DNA of 64,000 bases from Gammaproteobacteria bacterium. GTDB lineage: Bacteria; Pseudomonadota; Gammaproteobacteria; Steroidobacterales; Steroidobacteraceae. Shown here piece after piece: positions 1-10,259 of the stretch (positions are counted from its first letter, which is position 1; each line of letters begins with the position of its first letter). The translations under genes and the position numbers were made by a program. The DNA lies in assembly GCA_005878095.1 (NCBI GenBank), contig VBNH01000059.1, forward strand, positions 1 to 64,000, in the 5' to 3' direction. The notes beneath the pieces were generated by a model that was not told where the DNA came from, did not search any database, and worked only from the letters and a program-made list of their open reading frames with translations.

Positions 1-29
1 TTTCCCGGGGTGGGTTGACAGGGGGTCCC

Positions 30-38
30 TGCTAAGAT
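30..38 (+). promoter_or_regulatory. Putative extended -10 promoter of proS
   Basis: TG at 30-31, one base, then TAAGAT at 33-38 fits an extended -10 element, which would start transcription near 45, about 30 bases before the proS ATG. A TTGACA at 15-20 is only 12 bases upstream of TAAGAT, too close to act as its -35. Based on motif match only. Confidence 0.4.
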
Positions 39-74
39 GCCAGCGACCCCGACTTATCAGGTAAGCGCGCCGCG

Positions 75-1784
75 ATGAGGCTGTCCCAATACCCGATCAA
101 CACGATGAAGGAGACCCCCGCGGAAGCGGAGGTGCTCAGTCACCAGCTGATGCTGCGGGCCGGGCTCATCCGGCGCCTGGCGGCGGGCCTGTACAGCTGG
201 CTGCCGCTCGGACTGCGGGTGCTGCAGAAGGTGGAACGCATCATCCGCGAGGAAATGAACCGGGCCGGAGCTCTGGAGCTGGTGATGCCGGTGATACAGC
301 CGGCGGAGCTGTGGCAGGAGTCGGGGCGCTGGACCGAGTACGGGCCGGAGCTGCTGCGCCTCAAGGACCGGCACGAGCGCGACTTCGTGGCCGGTCCTAC
401 GCACGAGGAGGTGATCACCGACATCGCGCGGCGCGAGCTGCAGAGCTACCGGCAGCTGCCCGTGAACTTCTATCAGATCCAGACGAAGTTCCGCGACGAA
501 GTGCGGCCGCGCTTCGGCGTCATGCGGGCACGCGAATTCATCATGAAGGATGCGTATTCCTTTCATCTCGACGAGGCGTCTCTGCAGGCGGGCTATCGCG
601 CGATGTACGACGCCTACACGAGAATCTTCACGCGCACCGGACTGACCTTCCGCGCCGTGCGCGCCCACTCCGGCGCCATCGGCGGGGATGTCTCGCAGGA
701 GTTCCACGTGCTCGCCGCCTCGGGCGAGGATGCGATCGCGTTCTCCGATGAGGACGGGTACGCGGCCAACCTGGAGGCCGCCGTCGCGGCGCCACCCGCC
801 CAGGCGCGCCCCGCGCCGCAGCAGGCGCTGCGCAAGGTGCCCACTCCTGGTGCACGCACCATCGCCGAGCTCGCGCGCTTCCTGAAGGTGGACCCCGCGC
901 GCTGCCTGAAGACCCTCATTGTCGAGGGCCGCGGCGAGCAGGTCGTGGCCCTGGTGCTGCGCGGTGATCACGAGCTGAACGCCGTCAAGGCTCAAAGTCT
1001 CGAGGGCGTGGCGAGCCCGCTGCGCATGGCGAGCGCGCAACGCGTCCTCGCGGCCACCGGCGCCGAGCCCGGATACGTCGGCCTGGTGGGACTGAAGTGC
1101 CGGGTATACGCCGATCACAGCGCACTCGCGCTCGCGGACTTCGTGTGCGGCGCCAACGAGAAGGACATGCATCTGACGGGCGTCAACTGGGAGCGCGACG
1201 TGGGCGGCGCCATCGCCGCGGATCTGCGCAACGTCGTCGAGGGCGATCCCAGCCCGACCGGCGCCGGCAGGCTGAAGATCGCGCGCGGCATCGAGGTCGG
1301 TCACATCTTCCAGCTGGGCCGCAAGTACAGCGAGCCCATGAAGGCGCTGGTGCTCGATGAGGCGGGCCGCGAGACCGCGCTCTACATGGGCTGCTACGGA
1401 ATCGGTGTGACGCGCATCGTGGCCGCGGCCATCGAACAGAACCACGATGAGCGCGGCATCATCTGGCCGGCGCCGATCGCGCCCTTTCAGGTGGTGCTGG
1501 TACCCCTGAACCTGCAAAAATCCGCTCGTGTCCGCGAGCTCAGTGACCGCCTGTATGCCGAGCTCACCGCCGCCGGAATCGAGGTGTTGTACGACGATCG
1601 TGACGCGCGCCCGGGCGTCAAGTTCGCCGACGCCGAGCTGCTGGGCATCCCGCACCGGCTGGTGGTGGCGGATCGCGGCCTGGAGGCCGGCAGACTCGAA
1701 TACCGCCAGCGGCGCGAGAGCGCGAGCACCGAGTTCCCCGCGGACGGCGTGCTCGAGTTCATGCGCGCGCGCCTCGGGGCTTGA
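75..1784 (+). CDS. proS: Proline--tRNA ligase (bacterial type with editing insertion)
   Basis: Class II aminoacyl-tRNA synthetase that charges tRNA-Pro in the cytoplasm. The 569-residue product has the bacterial ProRS layout: a catalytic core with PTHEE at 108-112 and a motif 2 region around 140-163 ([12 protein letters not shown]), an inserted YbaK-like editing domain at roughly 230-385, motif 3 ([11 protein letters not shown]) near 437, and a C-terminal anticodon-binding domain. The length is normal for the family. The ATG at 75 gives the usual N-terminus, [11 protein letters not shown] lytic transglycosylase gene follows after 19 bases, so the two may share a transcript. Only about 74 bases of upstream sequence are visible. 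Confidence 0.97.
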   Translation: MRLSQYPINTMKETPAEAEVLSHQLMLRAGLIRRLAAGLYSWLPLGLRVLQKVERIIREEMNRAGALELVMPVIQPAELWQESGRWTEYGPELLRLKDRHERDFVAGPTHEEVITDIARRELQSYRQLPVNFYQIQTKFRDEVRPRFGVMRAREFIMKDAYSFHLDEASLQAGYRAMYDAYTRIFTRTGLTFRAVRAHSGAIGGDVSQEFHVLAASGEDAIAFSDEDGYAANLEAAVAAPPAQARPAPQQALRKVPTPGARTIAELARFLKVDPARCLKTLIVEGRGEQVVALVLRGDHELNAVKAQSLEGVASPLRMASAQRVLAATGAEPGYVGLVGLKCRVYADHSALALADFVCGANEKDMHLTGVNWERDVGGAIAADLRNVVEGDPSPTGAGRLKIARGIEVGHIFQLGRKYSEPMKALVLDEAGRETALYMGCYGIGVTRIVAAAIEQNHDERGIIWPAPIAPFQVVLVPLNLQKSARVRELSDRLYAELTAAGIEVLYDDRDARPGVKFADAELLGIPHRLVVADRGLEAGRLEYRQRRESASTEFPADGVLEFMRARLGA

Positions 1785-1803
1785 GGCCGCAACGCCGGCG
1801 CGC

Positions 1804-2418
1804 ATGCGCCCGTTCCTGGTTGTCGCGCTCGCCGCGCTCGGCGTCGGCGTGCCTCAGGCTGCGCGCGCCGACCAGCAGCGTGACCCGCAGCTGCAGTCGG
1901 TGGTCGCGAAGGCGATCGCGGAGGCGCAGTGCTTCACCGACCAGTACGACTCCGCCGTCTGGTACACGCTGATGGAGCCGCGGCTGCGGCGCATCATCAG
2001 GGAGAAGGACGAGCGGCTCGATATTCTCAAGCAGGTGTACTGCGAAACGCACCGGCCGGGGGAGGCGCGTTTGCCACCGGGCCTGGTCATGGCGCTCATC
2101 GACGTCGAGAGTCGCTTCGATCGCTGGGCGGTATCCCCCGCGGGCGCTGTCGGTCTCATGCAGGTGATGCCGTTCTGGCCCGAGCGCCTCGGCATGCGAC
2201 GCTACGAGCTGATACACGTCGCGCCCAACATCCGCATGGGTTGCGCGATCCTGCGCTTCTACCTCGGCTACGAGCGCAACGACGTGCGCAAGGCGCTGGC
2301 GCGCTACAACGGCAGCCCCGGGCGGCGTGACTACCCGGACCTGATCATCAGCGAGTGGACGCGCTGGCGCGGCGCGGATGATCTCGGGTTTCCCAAGACG
2401 CCGCCCGCGCCGCGCTAG
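1804..2418 (+). CDS. Exported lytic transglycosylase (SLT domain)
   Basis: Predicted periplasmic murein lytic transglycosylase of the Slt/MltE superfamily, 204 residues. The N-terminus (MRPFLVVALAALGVGV...ARA) is a signal peptide. The SLT domain covers about residues 90-190; the catalytic glutamate is in ALIDVESRFD, about E102, followed by the GLMQVMPFW and ARYNGSPG motifs typical of goose-lysozyme-like folds. The ATG at 1804 was chosen because it opens the signal peptide; the frame is open further upstream inside proS. Small secreted enzymes of this type often follow proS in gammaproteobacteria. Substrate specificity cannot be read from the sequence. Confidence 0.88.
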   Translation: MRPFLVVALAALGVGVPQAARADQQRDPQLQSVVAKAIAEAQCFTDQYDSAVWYTLMEPRLRRIIREKDERLDILKQVYCETHRPGEARLPPGLVMALIDVESRFDRWAVSPAGAVGLMQVMPFWPERLGMRRYELIHVAPNIRMGCAILRFYLGYERNDVRKALARYNGSPGRRDYPDLIISEWTRWRGADDLGFPKTPPAPR

Positions 2419-2465
2419 TGCACCCTCGGGCGCGCCGGCGCGCGTCGCAGCTGCGCCTCGCGCGC

Positions 2466-4463
2466 CTACTTCGCGCCGGCGTGCTTCGCGCCGGCGTGTA
2501 CCGGCAACATGCGCGCCACGCCCTCACGGCGCGAGTCGGCCGCCCCCTCATAGCTGCCGTCGGCGAGGCGCACCACGCCGTGCAAGCCGGAGTTCTCCGC
2601 ATGGCCGCTTTTCAGCTCGATGCCACGCTCGTGCAGCCCGGCGAGCAGCGCGGGAGGGAACTTCGCGATCTCACCGCTGAAGGTGTCGCCGCGTGCGATG
2701 AGGTTCGGCAGCTCGATCGCCTGTTTGAGGGACAGCTTCCAGGTGAGTAATCCCACCAGGACCTTGGCATTGTATTCGAGAATCGCGGAGCCGCCCGGAG
2801 AGCCGAGGGCGGCGACGAAGTTGCCGGCGCGATCCAGAACGATGACCGGTGACATCGAGGAACGCGGACGCTTGCCGCCCTGCACCGCATTGGCGACCGC
2901 GCGCCCGGCGTCCGTGGGTACGAAGGAGAAGTCGGTGAGCTGATTGTTGAGCACGAACCCGCGCACCGTGCGTCCGGAGCCGAAGATCGATTCCACGGTG
3001 GTCGTCATCGAGACCGCGTTGCCGTCCGCATCCACGATCACAAAGTGGCTCGTTCCCGCGGACTCCGCGGTTGCATCCCGGCCGCGCGGCATGGAGAGGT
3101 CGCCCGGCGGCGGCGCCGCGCCGGCATGTTGGCCGATCAGCTGCACACGCAGCCGTACGTAGGCGGGATCGAGTAAGCGCTCCACCGGCACCGGCACGAA
3201 GCGCGGATCGGCAACGTAGCGGTCACGGTCGGCGTAGATGAGACGACTCGCCTGTGCGAACAGGAACCAGGCCTGAGGGTCCGTGGGGCGCCGCCCGGCG
3301 ATATCGGTGCGCTCGAGCATGGCGAGCATCTCCAGCAGACACACGCCGCTCGAGGGCGGCGGCGGCACGCACACCGAGTACCCGCGGTAGGGGCGGCACA
3401 GTGGCTCAGCCCAGGTGGCGCGATACGAGCTCAGGTCCTTGAGCGTCATGCTCCCCGGGAACGGTGCCTGGTGGGTGGCGGCCACGATCTCGTAGGCAAT
3501 CGCACCCTGGTACAGGGCACGCGGCCCGTCGAGCGCGATGCGCTCCAGTGTCCGGGCGTATTCGGGATTGCGAAACAGGTCGCCCTCCTGGATGGTATCG
3601 CCGTCGGGGCGCGAGAACAGCGTGCGCACCTCGTTGGTGGGTGGAAAGGGCGATCCCTCGCCGAGAAACATCGCCAGCCGCGCTGGCACCTTGAAGCCCG
3701 CCGTCGCGGCACGAATCGCCGGCTGGAAGAGCTCCTTCCAGCGCAGCGCGCCGAACTTGGCATGTGCGGCGTGCAGCATGGCGATGGCGCCCGGCACGCC
3801 CGTGGAGCGTCCGCTGCGCACCGCTACCACAAACGGCAGCGGCTTGCCGTGCTCGTCCAGAAACATGTCGGGCTGCGCGCCCGCGGGCGCGCGCTCGCGG
3901 CCATCGATGGCGCTCACCTTGCGCGTGTGCGCGTCGTAGTACAGGAGGAATGCGCCGCCGCCGATCCCGGAGCTCTGCGGCTCGACGAGTCCGAGCATCG
4001 CCTGCACGGCAACGGCGGCATCGACCGCGTTGCCCCCCTTGCCCAGAATCTCAAGTCCGGCATCGACGGCCAGCGGATTGGCGGCCGCGACCCAGGCCGG
4101 TTGCGCGCCGCGCGGGTGGCGATGGAACAGGGAGACCCGAGCGGGCGGCGCCGGTCCCGTTGGCGGTGCCACAGGAGCGGCCGGCAGCGCCTCGGCCGGG
4201 GCCGGAAGGGGTGGCTGCGCCGCAGGGGGCTCCTGCGCCGCAGGGGGCGCCTGCGCCGCAGAGGGCTCCTGCGCCTCAGCCTGATTGTCGCTTGCAGGCG
4301 GTGGCGGCTCATCGGCAGGCGCGGCCGGCCGCGGTGTCGCGCTCGCCGGTGCGCTGCCGGCCGCGGGCGGCGGGTCCGCACCCACCGGCAACGCGGGCGC
4401 GGCCAACAGCGCCAGCGCAGCCAGGAGCGGCAGGGGGAAGAGTCTGTGCAACATCCGGATCAC
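2466..4463 (-). CDS. ggt: Gamma-glutamyltransferase precursor with Pro/Ala-rich linker
   Basis: N-terminal nucleophile hydrolase that cleaves the gamma-glutamyl bond of glutathione in the periplasm. The 665-residue precursor has a signal peptide (residues 1-29), a Pro/Ala/Glu-rich low-complexity linker (about 30-108) and a complete GGT domain. The autoprocessing and catalytic threonine is T471 in SAGTSHFVIVD, which would give a large subunit ending at 470 and a 195-residue small subunit; PPPPSSGVCL precedes it. The linker is unusual: typical GGTs go from signal peptide to catalytic domain almost directly. It is partly encoded by an 18-bp tandem repeat (listed separately). The gene starts 1 base after the stop of the acylphosphatase gene on the same strand, so the two form an operon. 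Confidence 0.93.
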   Translation of the reverse strand: MIRMLHRLFPLPLLAALALLAAPALPVGADPPPAAGSAPASATPRPAAPADEPPPPASDNQAEAQEPSAAQAPPAAQEPPAAQPPLPAPAEALPAAPVAPPTGPAPPARVSLFHRHPRGAQPAWVAAANPLAVDAGLEILGKGGNAVDAAVAVQAMLGLVEPQSSGIGGGAFLLYYDAHTRKVSAIDGRERAPAGAQPDMFLDEHGKPLPFVVAVRSGRSTGVPGAIAMLHAAHAKFGALRWKELFQPAIRAATAGFKVPARLAMFLGEGSPFPPTNEVRTLFSRPDGDTIQEGDLFRNPEYARTLERIALDGPRALYQGAIAYEIVAATHQAPFPGSMTLKDLSSYRATWAEPLCRPYRGYSVCVPPPPSSGVCLLEMLAMLERTDIAGRRPTDPQAWFLFAQASRLIYADRDRYVADPRFVPVPVERLLDPAYVRLRVQLIGQHAGAAPPPGDLSMPRGRDATAESAGTSHFVIVDADGNAVSMTTTVESIFGSGRTVRGFVLNNQLTDFSFVPTDAGRAVANAVQGGKRPRSSMSPVIVLDRAGNFVAALGSPGGSAILEYNAKVLVGLLTWKLSLKQAIELPNLIARGDTFSGEIAKFPPALLAGLHERGIELKSGHAENSGLHGVVRLADGSYEGAADSRREGVARMLPVHAGAKHAGAK
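4216..4278 (-). repeat. 18-bp tandem repeat in the ggt linker (about 3.5 copies)
   Basis: Imperfect copies at 4216-4233, 4234-4251 and 4252-4269 and a half copy at 4270-4278 each begin TGCGCC. They encode six-residue units of the type APPAAQ and EPPAAQ in the linker between the signal peptide and the catalytic domain of the GGT precursor. The unit length is a multiple of three, so copy-number change would lengthen or shorten the linker without a frameshift. Confidence 0.8.
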
Positions 4464-4464
4464 G

Positions 4465-6154
<1,690 letters not shown>

Positions 6155-6166
6155 GTGCGTCCAGCG

Positions 6167-6718
6167 CTACGACGAGTGCACGGGTTGCACCCAGGCGCGC
6201 CGCGTGAAGGTCAGGACGTAGTGCAGTCCCGACACCACGGTGGTGACGAGCGTGAGCACGGCGCAGGCGTCGAGCATCTCGCGTGGCGGCACACCCGCTG
6301 CCGCATCGAGCAGCACCAACATCACGTACGCCAGTTGCGCCGCCGTATTGATCTTGCTGATCGCCGTCGGCCGCCCGCGCAACGGTCCGAACCACAGGCG
6401 GAAGGTCAACGCACCGAGTCCGATCAGCACGTCGCGCGCCACCACCGCGGCGGTCAGCCACCAGGGGACCAGCCCCAGCCACGTGCATTCGACAAACACC
6501 GTGACCAGCAGCAGCTTGTCGGCCGTCGGATCGAGGATCTTGCCCAGCTCGGAGGTCCAGTTGAAGCGCTTCGCCAGGTAGCCGTCGAGGCCGTCCGAGA
6601 CCGCCGCCGCCACGAACAAGCCGAGCGCCACGGCGTGCTCGCCGGCGTGCAGCGTCACGACGACCGGCCAGATCAGCGCCAGGCGGATTACACAAATCAG
6701 GTTGGGCAAGTGGCGCAC
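6167..6718 (-). CDS. CDP-alcohol phosphatidyltransferase family membrane protein
   Basis: Integral membrane enzyme of the PgsA/CdsA-partner family, which condenses a CDP-activated lipid with an alcohol. The 183-residue product shows the family motif: D42, D45, G46, A49, G59, D63 and D67 are in the correct spacing, but the usual AR pair reads AK at 49-50. Four or more hydrophobic segments follow. The size fits phosphatidylglycerophosphate synthase, but the alcohol acceptor cannot be told from sequence and a second paralogue could exist elsewhere, so no symbol is given. It lies 12 bases upstream of hda and downstream of the DUF2066 gene, in one transcription unit. Confidence 0.88.
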   Translation of the reverse strand: MRHLPNLICVIRLALIWPVVVTLHAGEHAVALGLFVAAAVSDGLDGYLAKRFNWTSELGKILDPTADKLLLVTVFVECTWLGLVPWWLTAAVVARDVLIGLGALTFRLWFGPLRGRPTAISKINTAAQLAYVMLVLLDAAAGVPPREMLDACAVLTLVTTVVSGLHYVLTFTRRAWVQPVHSS

Positions 6719-6748
6719 GGTTCGGATGAGGCTGCAGGGGCGCGCGCC

Positions 6749-7732
6749 TCACCCCTGGGGCTGGTAACGGTACACGGGTGTGGCGCCCGCGCCGCCGGTG
6801 CGTACCAGCCGCGTGGAGCCGGCCAGCGCCTGATCCAGGCCGGCAGCGCCGCCGCGTACCGTCACATCGAAGGCGACGCCGTTGGCGTCGGCGGCGGCGA
6901 TGTTGGCGCGGCGCACGCCCGCAGCGCTCTGCAGCAGCCGCTCGAGCGCGGCGTAGTCGGCCAGCCCCCTGACGCCCTCGATCCGCACCCGCGTCTCCAC
7001 TTCCGCCTGCGCGAGCGAGGCGCCCTGTTGCGGCGCCAGCAGATCCACCGTGTGGTCGATGCCCGCGGCGAGCGGACCATTCCAACTCTCGTTGGCGGAG
7101 CGCGTGTACAGCGTCCACTGCCAGTCGCTGTCGGGGGCGGCGCCGTCGCTGCGCCCCACCAGGATCTCATCGCCACCGTAGCGCTGCGCGGACTGCAGCA
7201 TCGCCGGAGCCGCCAGCAGGTTACCGTCACTATCGACAACCGCAAGCGGCAGCAGGCTGATCGGCAGCCCGCGCTCGGCCGCCACGCGCTCGAGCTCGAC
7301 ACGAGCCGCGTCCTCGGCGGCGCGATTGCGCGGCGGGATGAGCACCACGAGTGTGAACGGGCGCTCGCGGTCCCAGATGCTGCGGCCCGCCGCGGTGATG
7401 GCCTGCTCGACCGCGGCGGCGTCGAACACCACCTGCGATTGCCCGCGCGGCCCGGTCGCATAGTTCTTCACGTACCTGGTCGCATCGGCCACCACGCTGG
7501 CGAGCGCCGGGTCGTCGGCGGACTCGCGGCGGCCGGTCGCGCGCACCAGCGCCTGGCGCATGGCGTCCTGCACCGCGGGGCCGGACCGGCCCTCGACATC
7601 GACTTCGTAAACCCGCACCGGCCGCCCCGCCCACGACGGTTGCGGCAGCACGCAGTACAGGGCGCACAGGCTCGCGAGAAGTGCGCGCACGCGCCGGGTC
7701 GCGGTGGTTGACTTTGGGCCCGCTCGGGACAT
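6749..7732 (-). CDS. DUF2066 domain secreted protein
   Basis: Conserved protein of unknown function carrying DUF2066, found beside purM in many gammaproteobacteria. From ATG 7732 it is 327 residues: a signal peptide (hydrophobic [13 protein letters not shown] ending near PSWA) and then a mature domain starting [13 protein letters not shown]. The start is uncertain. In-frame ATGs also occur at 7741, 7780 and 7849 and none has a clear ribosome binding site; starts beyond 7780 would run through the likely purM promoter, so 7732 or 7741 is preferred. The gene diverges from purM. Confidence 0.75.
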   Translation of the reverse strand: MSRAGPKSTTATRRVRALLASLCALYCVLPQPSWAGRPVRVYEVDVEGRSGPAVQDAMRQALVRATGRRESADDPALASVVADATRYVKNYATGPRGQSQVVFDAAAVEQAITAAGRSIWDRERPFTLVVLIPPRNRAAEDAARVELERVAAERGLPISLLPLAVVDSDGNLLAAPAMLQSAQRYGGDEILVGRSDGAAPDSDWQWTLYTRSANESWNGPLAAGIDHTVDLLAPQQGASLAQAEVETRVRIEGVRGLADYAALERLLQSAAGVRRANIAAADANGVAFDVTVRGGAAGLDQALAGSTRLVRTGGAGATPVYRYQPQG

Positions 7733-7826
7733 GGTCTGCATCGCACGCGCCACGGCGCGAAGCGACAGGTACAATACCATACGCGCCCGCGCGATACGGG
7801 GGCCCGCCCGCTTCGCTTCAAGACTC

Positions 7827-8858
7827 ATGACAGAAGGCCCGCGTCTCACCTACCGCGATGCCGGCGTCGACATAGACGCCGGAGATGAGCTCGTTGAGCG
7901 CATCAAACCGCTGGTGCGCCGCGCGCAGCGGCGCGAAGTGCTTGCCGGCATCGGCGGCTTTGGAGCGCTGGTCGAGCTGCCACCCGGCTTCCAGCGTCCG
8001 GTGCTGGTGTCGGGCACCGACGGCGTGGGCACGAAGCTGCGACTCGCGATCGACAGCGGCCGCCACGACACGATCGGCATCGATCTGGTGGCGATGTGCG
8101 CCAACGACGTCGTGGTGCAGGGCGCCGAGCCGTTGTTCTTCCTCGACTACTACGCCACCGGCAAGCTGCGCGTGGCGGTCGCCGAGGCGGTGGTGCGCGG
8201 GATCGTGGAGGGCTGCGTGCAGGCGGGCGCTGCGCTGGTGGGAGGCGAGACCGCGGAGATGCCCGGCATGTACCACGGCGAGGACTACGATCTCGCCGGA
8301 TTCTGCGTCGGCGTGGTGGAGAAGGACGCGATCGTCGACGGTGCGCGGGTGAAGGCCGGGGATGCGATCATCGGCCTCGCCTCCTCCGGGCCGCATTCCA
8401 ACGGCTACGCCCTCATCCGCAAGCTGCTGGCGGCCGCCGGCGCGACCGCCACCACCAGCCTCGAGGGGCGCAGCCTCGTCGATCGGCTGCTCGCGCCGAC
8501 GCGGATCTACGTGAAACCGCTGCTGGCGCTGCTGCAGGCGATGCCCGTGCACGCGATGGCGCACATCACCGGCGGAGGCTTGAGCGACAACCTGCCGCGG
8601 GTACTGCCCGAGGGACTCGAGGCGGTGCTGGAGCGCCGCAGCTGGCACCGCGATCCGGTGTTCGATTGGCTGCAACGTGCCGGGCGCATCGAGCCTGCGC
8701 AGATGTACCGCACTTTCAACTGCGGGGTCGGCATGGCGGTGATCGTGCCGCCCGAGCGCGCCGCGGCGGCGGTGGAATTCCTCGCGGCGCGCGGGGAAAC
8801 GGCCCGGGTCATCGGTGAAGTCCGCGCCGGTGCTCGTGGCGTGTTCATCCACGAATGA
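7827..8858 (+). CDS. purM: Phosphoribosylformylglycinamidine cyclo-ligase (AIR synthetase)
   Basis: Fifth step of purine biosynthesis: ATP-dependent closure of FGAM to AIR. The 343-residue product has the PurM signatures [17 protein letters not shown] at the N-terminus, GTDGVGTKL near 70, [11 protein letters not shown] near 145 and [15 protein letters not shown] near 245. The length is normal. ATG 7827 is preferred over open frame upstream because the protein aligns from here. It overlaps purN by 4 bases (ATGA), so translation is probably coupled. A TACAAT hexamer at 7770-7775 could be its -10, but no good -35 is visible. Confidence 0.97.
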   Translation: MTEGPRLTYRDAGVDIDAGDELVERIKPLVRRAQRREVLAGIGGFGALVELPPGFQRPVLVSGTDGVGTKLRLAIDSGRHDTIGIDLVAMCANDVVVQGAEPLFFLDYYATGKLRVAVAEAVVRGIVEGCVQAGAALVGGETAEMPGMYHGEDYDLAGFCVGVVEKDAIVDGARVKAGDAIIGLASSGPHSNGYALIRKLLAAAGATATTSLEGRSLVDRLLAPTRIYVKPLLALLQAMPVHAMAHITGGGLSDNLPRVLPEGLEAVLERRSWHRDPVFDWLQRAGRIEPAQMYRTFNCGVGMAVIVPPERAAAAVEFLAARGETARVIGEVRAGARGVFIHE

Positions 8859-9520
8859 GCGCCGGCACGCCGTTCAGACTCGCCATCCTCATTTCCGGCC
8901 GCGGCTCGAACATGAGCGCCATCGCGCGCGCGTGCCTCGCGGGCACTATTGCCGCGCGGGTCGCCGTGGTGATCTCAGACCGGGCCGACGCGGCCGGTCT
9001 CGCCGGCGCCGCCGCGCTGGGTATCGAGACCGCCACGGTGCTGCAGCCAGGTGGCGCTGCCGCCTTCGAGCACTCGCTGGCGGGGGCGCTGGAAGCGCAT
9101 CGGCCGGACATGATCGCGCTCGCGGGTTTCATGCGCATTCTGTCGGGGCGGTTCGTCGATCACTACCTCGGCAGGATGCTCAACATTCACCCCTCGCTCC
9201 TGCCGGCGTACCGCGGCCTGCACACCCACGCCCGCGTGCTCGCGGCGGGTGACACCGAGCATGGCGCCAGCGTGCATTTCGTGACCGGGGAACTCGACGC
9301 CGGGCCGGTCGTGCTGCAGTCCAAGGTCGCGGTGCAGCCCGGCGACACCGAAGCCACACTGTCAGCGCGCGTTCAGGCCACCGAGCACATCATTTATCCG
9401 CGCGTGCTCGGGTGGTGCGCGCAGGGGCGTCTCGCATGGCATGAGGGCGCCGCCTGGCTCGACGGGCGGCGCCTGGACGCGCCCATCGTGGAGGATTTCC
9501 GTGCCGCAGGACATTACTGA
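8855..9520 (+). CDS. purN: Phosphoribosylglycinamide formyltransferase (GAR transformylase)
   Basis: Transfers a formyl group from 10-formyltetrahydrofolate to GAR in purine biosynthesis. The 221-residue protein has the ribose-phosphate loop (ISGRGSNM) and the catalytic triad N110, H112 and D148 in [12 protein letters not shown] and ELDAGPVV. Its ATG overlaps the purM stop by 4 bases, giving the common purM-purN pair. The 3' end overlaps the start of the following DUF3108 gene by 20 bases, so three genes form one operon. Confidence 0.97.
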   Translation: MSAGTPFRLAILISGRGSNMSAIARACLAGTIAARVAVVISDRADAAGLAGAAALGIETATVLQPGGAAAFEHSLAGALEAHRPDMIALAGFMRILSGRFVDHYLGRMLNIHPSLLPAYRGLHTHARVLAAGDTEHGASVHFVTGELDAGPVVLQSKVAVQPGDTEATLSARVQATEHIIYPRVLGWCAQGRLAWHEGAAWLDGRRLDAPIVEDFRAAGHY

Positions 9521-10250
9521 TCCGCCTCGCCTCAGGCGCCACGCGCCGTTCTCGACGCTCATACTGGCCGCGGTGCCGTCAGTCCTGGGGCTGAACGTCG
9601 CTGCCGCCGACGAGCTGAAGCCCTTCGAGGCAAGCTACGCGTGGATCTGGCACGGCATGACCGTCGCGATCTCGACCCTGAAGCTCGAAAAGACCGGCGA
9701 CACCTGGACGTACAGCTCGCACAGCGAGCCGCGCGGCATCGGCAAGGTGTTTCCGGAGCGGCCCATCCAGCGCAGCCTGCTGCGGGTCACCGACGCCGGT
9801 ACGCAGCCGTTGAGCTATGAAGCGAGCGACGGCACCAGCTCCACGCGGCGCGCAGTGGACGTGAAGTACGACTGGGAACATGGCCGTCTCACCGGCGTCT
9901 ACGAGGACGTCAAAGTGGACCTGCCGCTCACTCCCGGGGTGCAGGATGACGCCTCGGTACAGGTGGCGCTGATGGTCGAGTTGCTGCGCGGCCACACTCC
10001 CGAGCACTTCTCGCTGCTGAACAAGGATGCGGTGCGCGACTATCGCTACGTGCGCGAAGGCGAGGCGACCGTGCAGACGCCGTTCGGCAAGGTCGCGACC
10101 ATCATCTATCGCAGCGAGCGCGAGAACTCACCGCGCGTGACGCGCTTCTGGTGCGCACCGTGGCGCGGCTTCGTCCCGCTGCGCGTCCAGCAGAAGCGCG
10201 GCGACGACGTCGAGTGGACCATGGAGATCCAGAGCCTCACGCGCGAGTGA
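9501..10250 (+). CDS. DUF3108 domain exported protein
   Basis: Conserved protein of unknown function. The chosen GTG at 9501 is preceded by GGAGG at 9490-9494 with a 6-base spacer. It gives 249 residues with an N-terminal hydrophobic stretch (TLILAAVPSVLGLNVAAA) that looks like a signal peptide or anchor, followed by the DUF3108 domain beginning LKPFEASYAWIWHGM. The start lies 20 bases inside purN, indicating translational coupling. DUF3108 genes commonly follow purN in this bacterial group; a periplasmic or envelope role is inferred only from the signal sequence. Confidence 0.85.
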   Translation: MPQDITDPPRLRRHAPFSTLILAAVPSVLGLNVAAADELKPFEASYAWIWHGMTVAISTLKLEKTGDTWTYSSHSEPRGIGKVFPERPIQRSLLRVTDAGTQPLSYEASDGTSSTRRAVDVKYDWEHGRLTGVYEDVKVDLPLTPGVQDDASVQVALMVELLRGHTPEHFSLLNKDAVRDYRYVREGEATVQTPFGKVATIIYRSERENSPRVTRFWCAPWRGFVPLRVQQKRGDDVEWTMEIQSLTRE

Positions 10251-10259
10251 GCCGCCACG

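Noticed and set aside
15-20. TTGACA at the window start as the -35 of proS
   Set aside because: Its distance to TAAGAT is 12 bases, too short for sigma-70.
4216-4278. CRISPR-like repeat
   Set aside because: There are no spacers; the units are contiguous 18-bp codon repeats inside ggt.
7733-7849. N-terminal extension of the DUF2066 protein to 7849
   Set aside because: It would cover the purM start and likely promoter and adds residues before the signal peptide.
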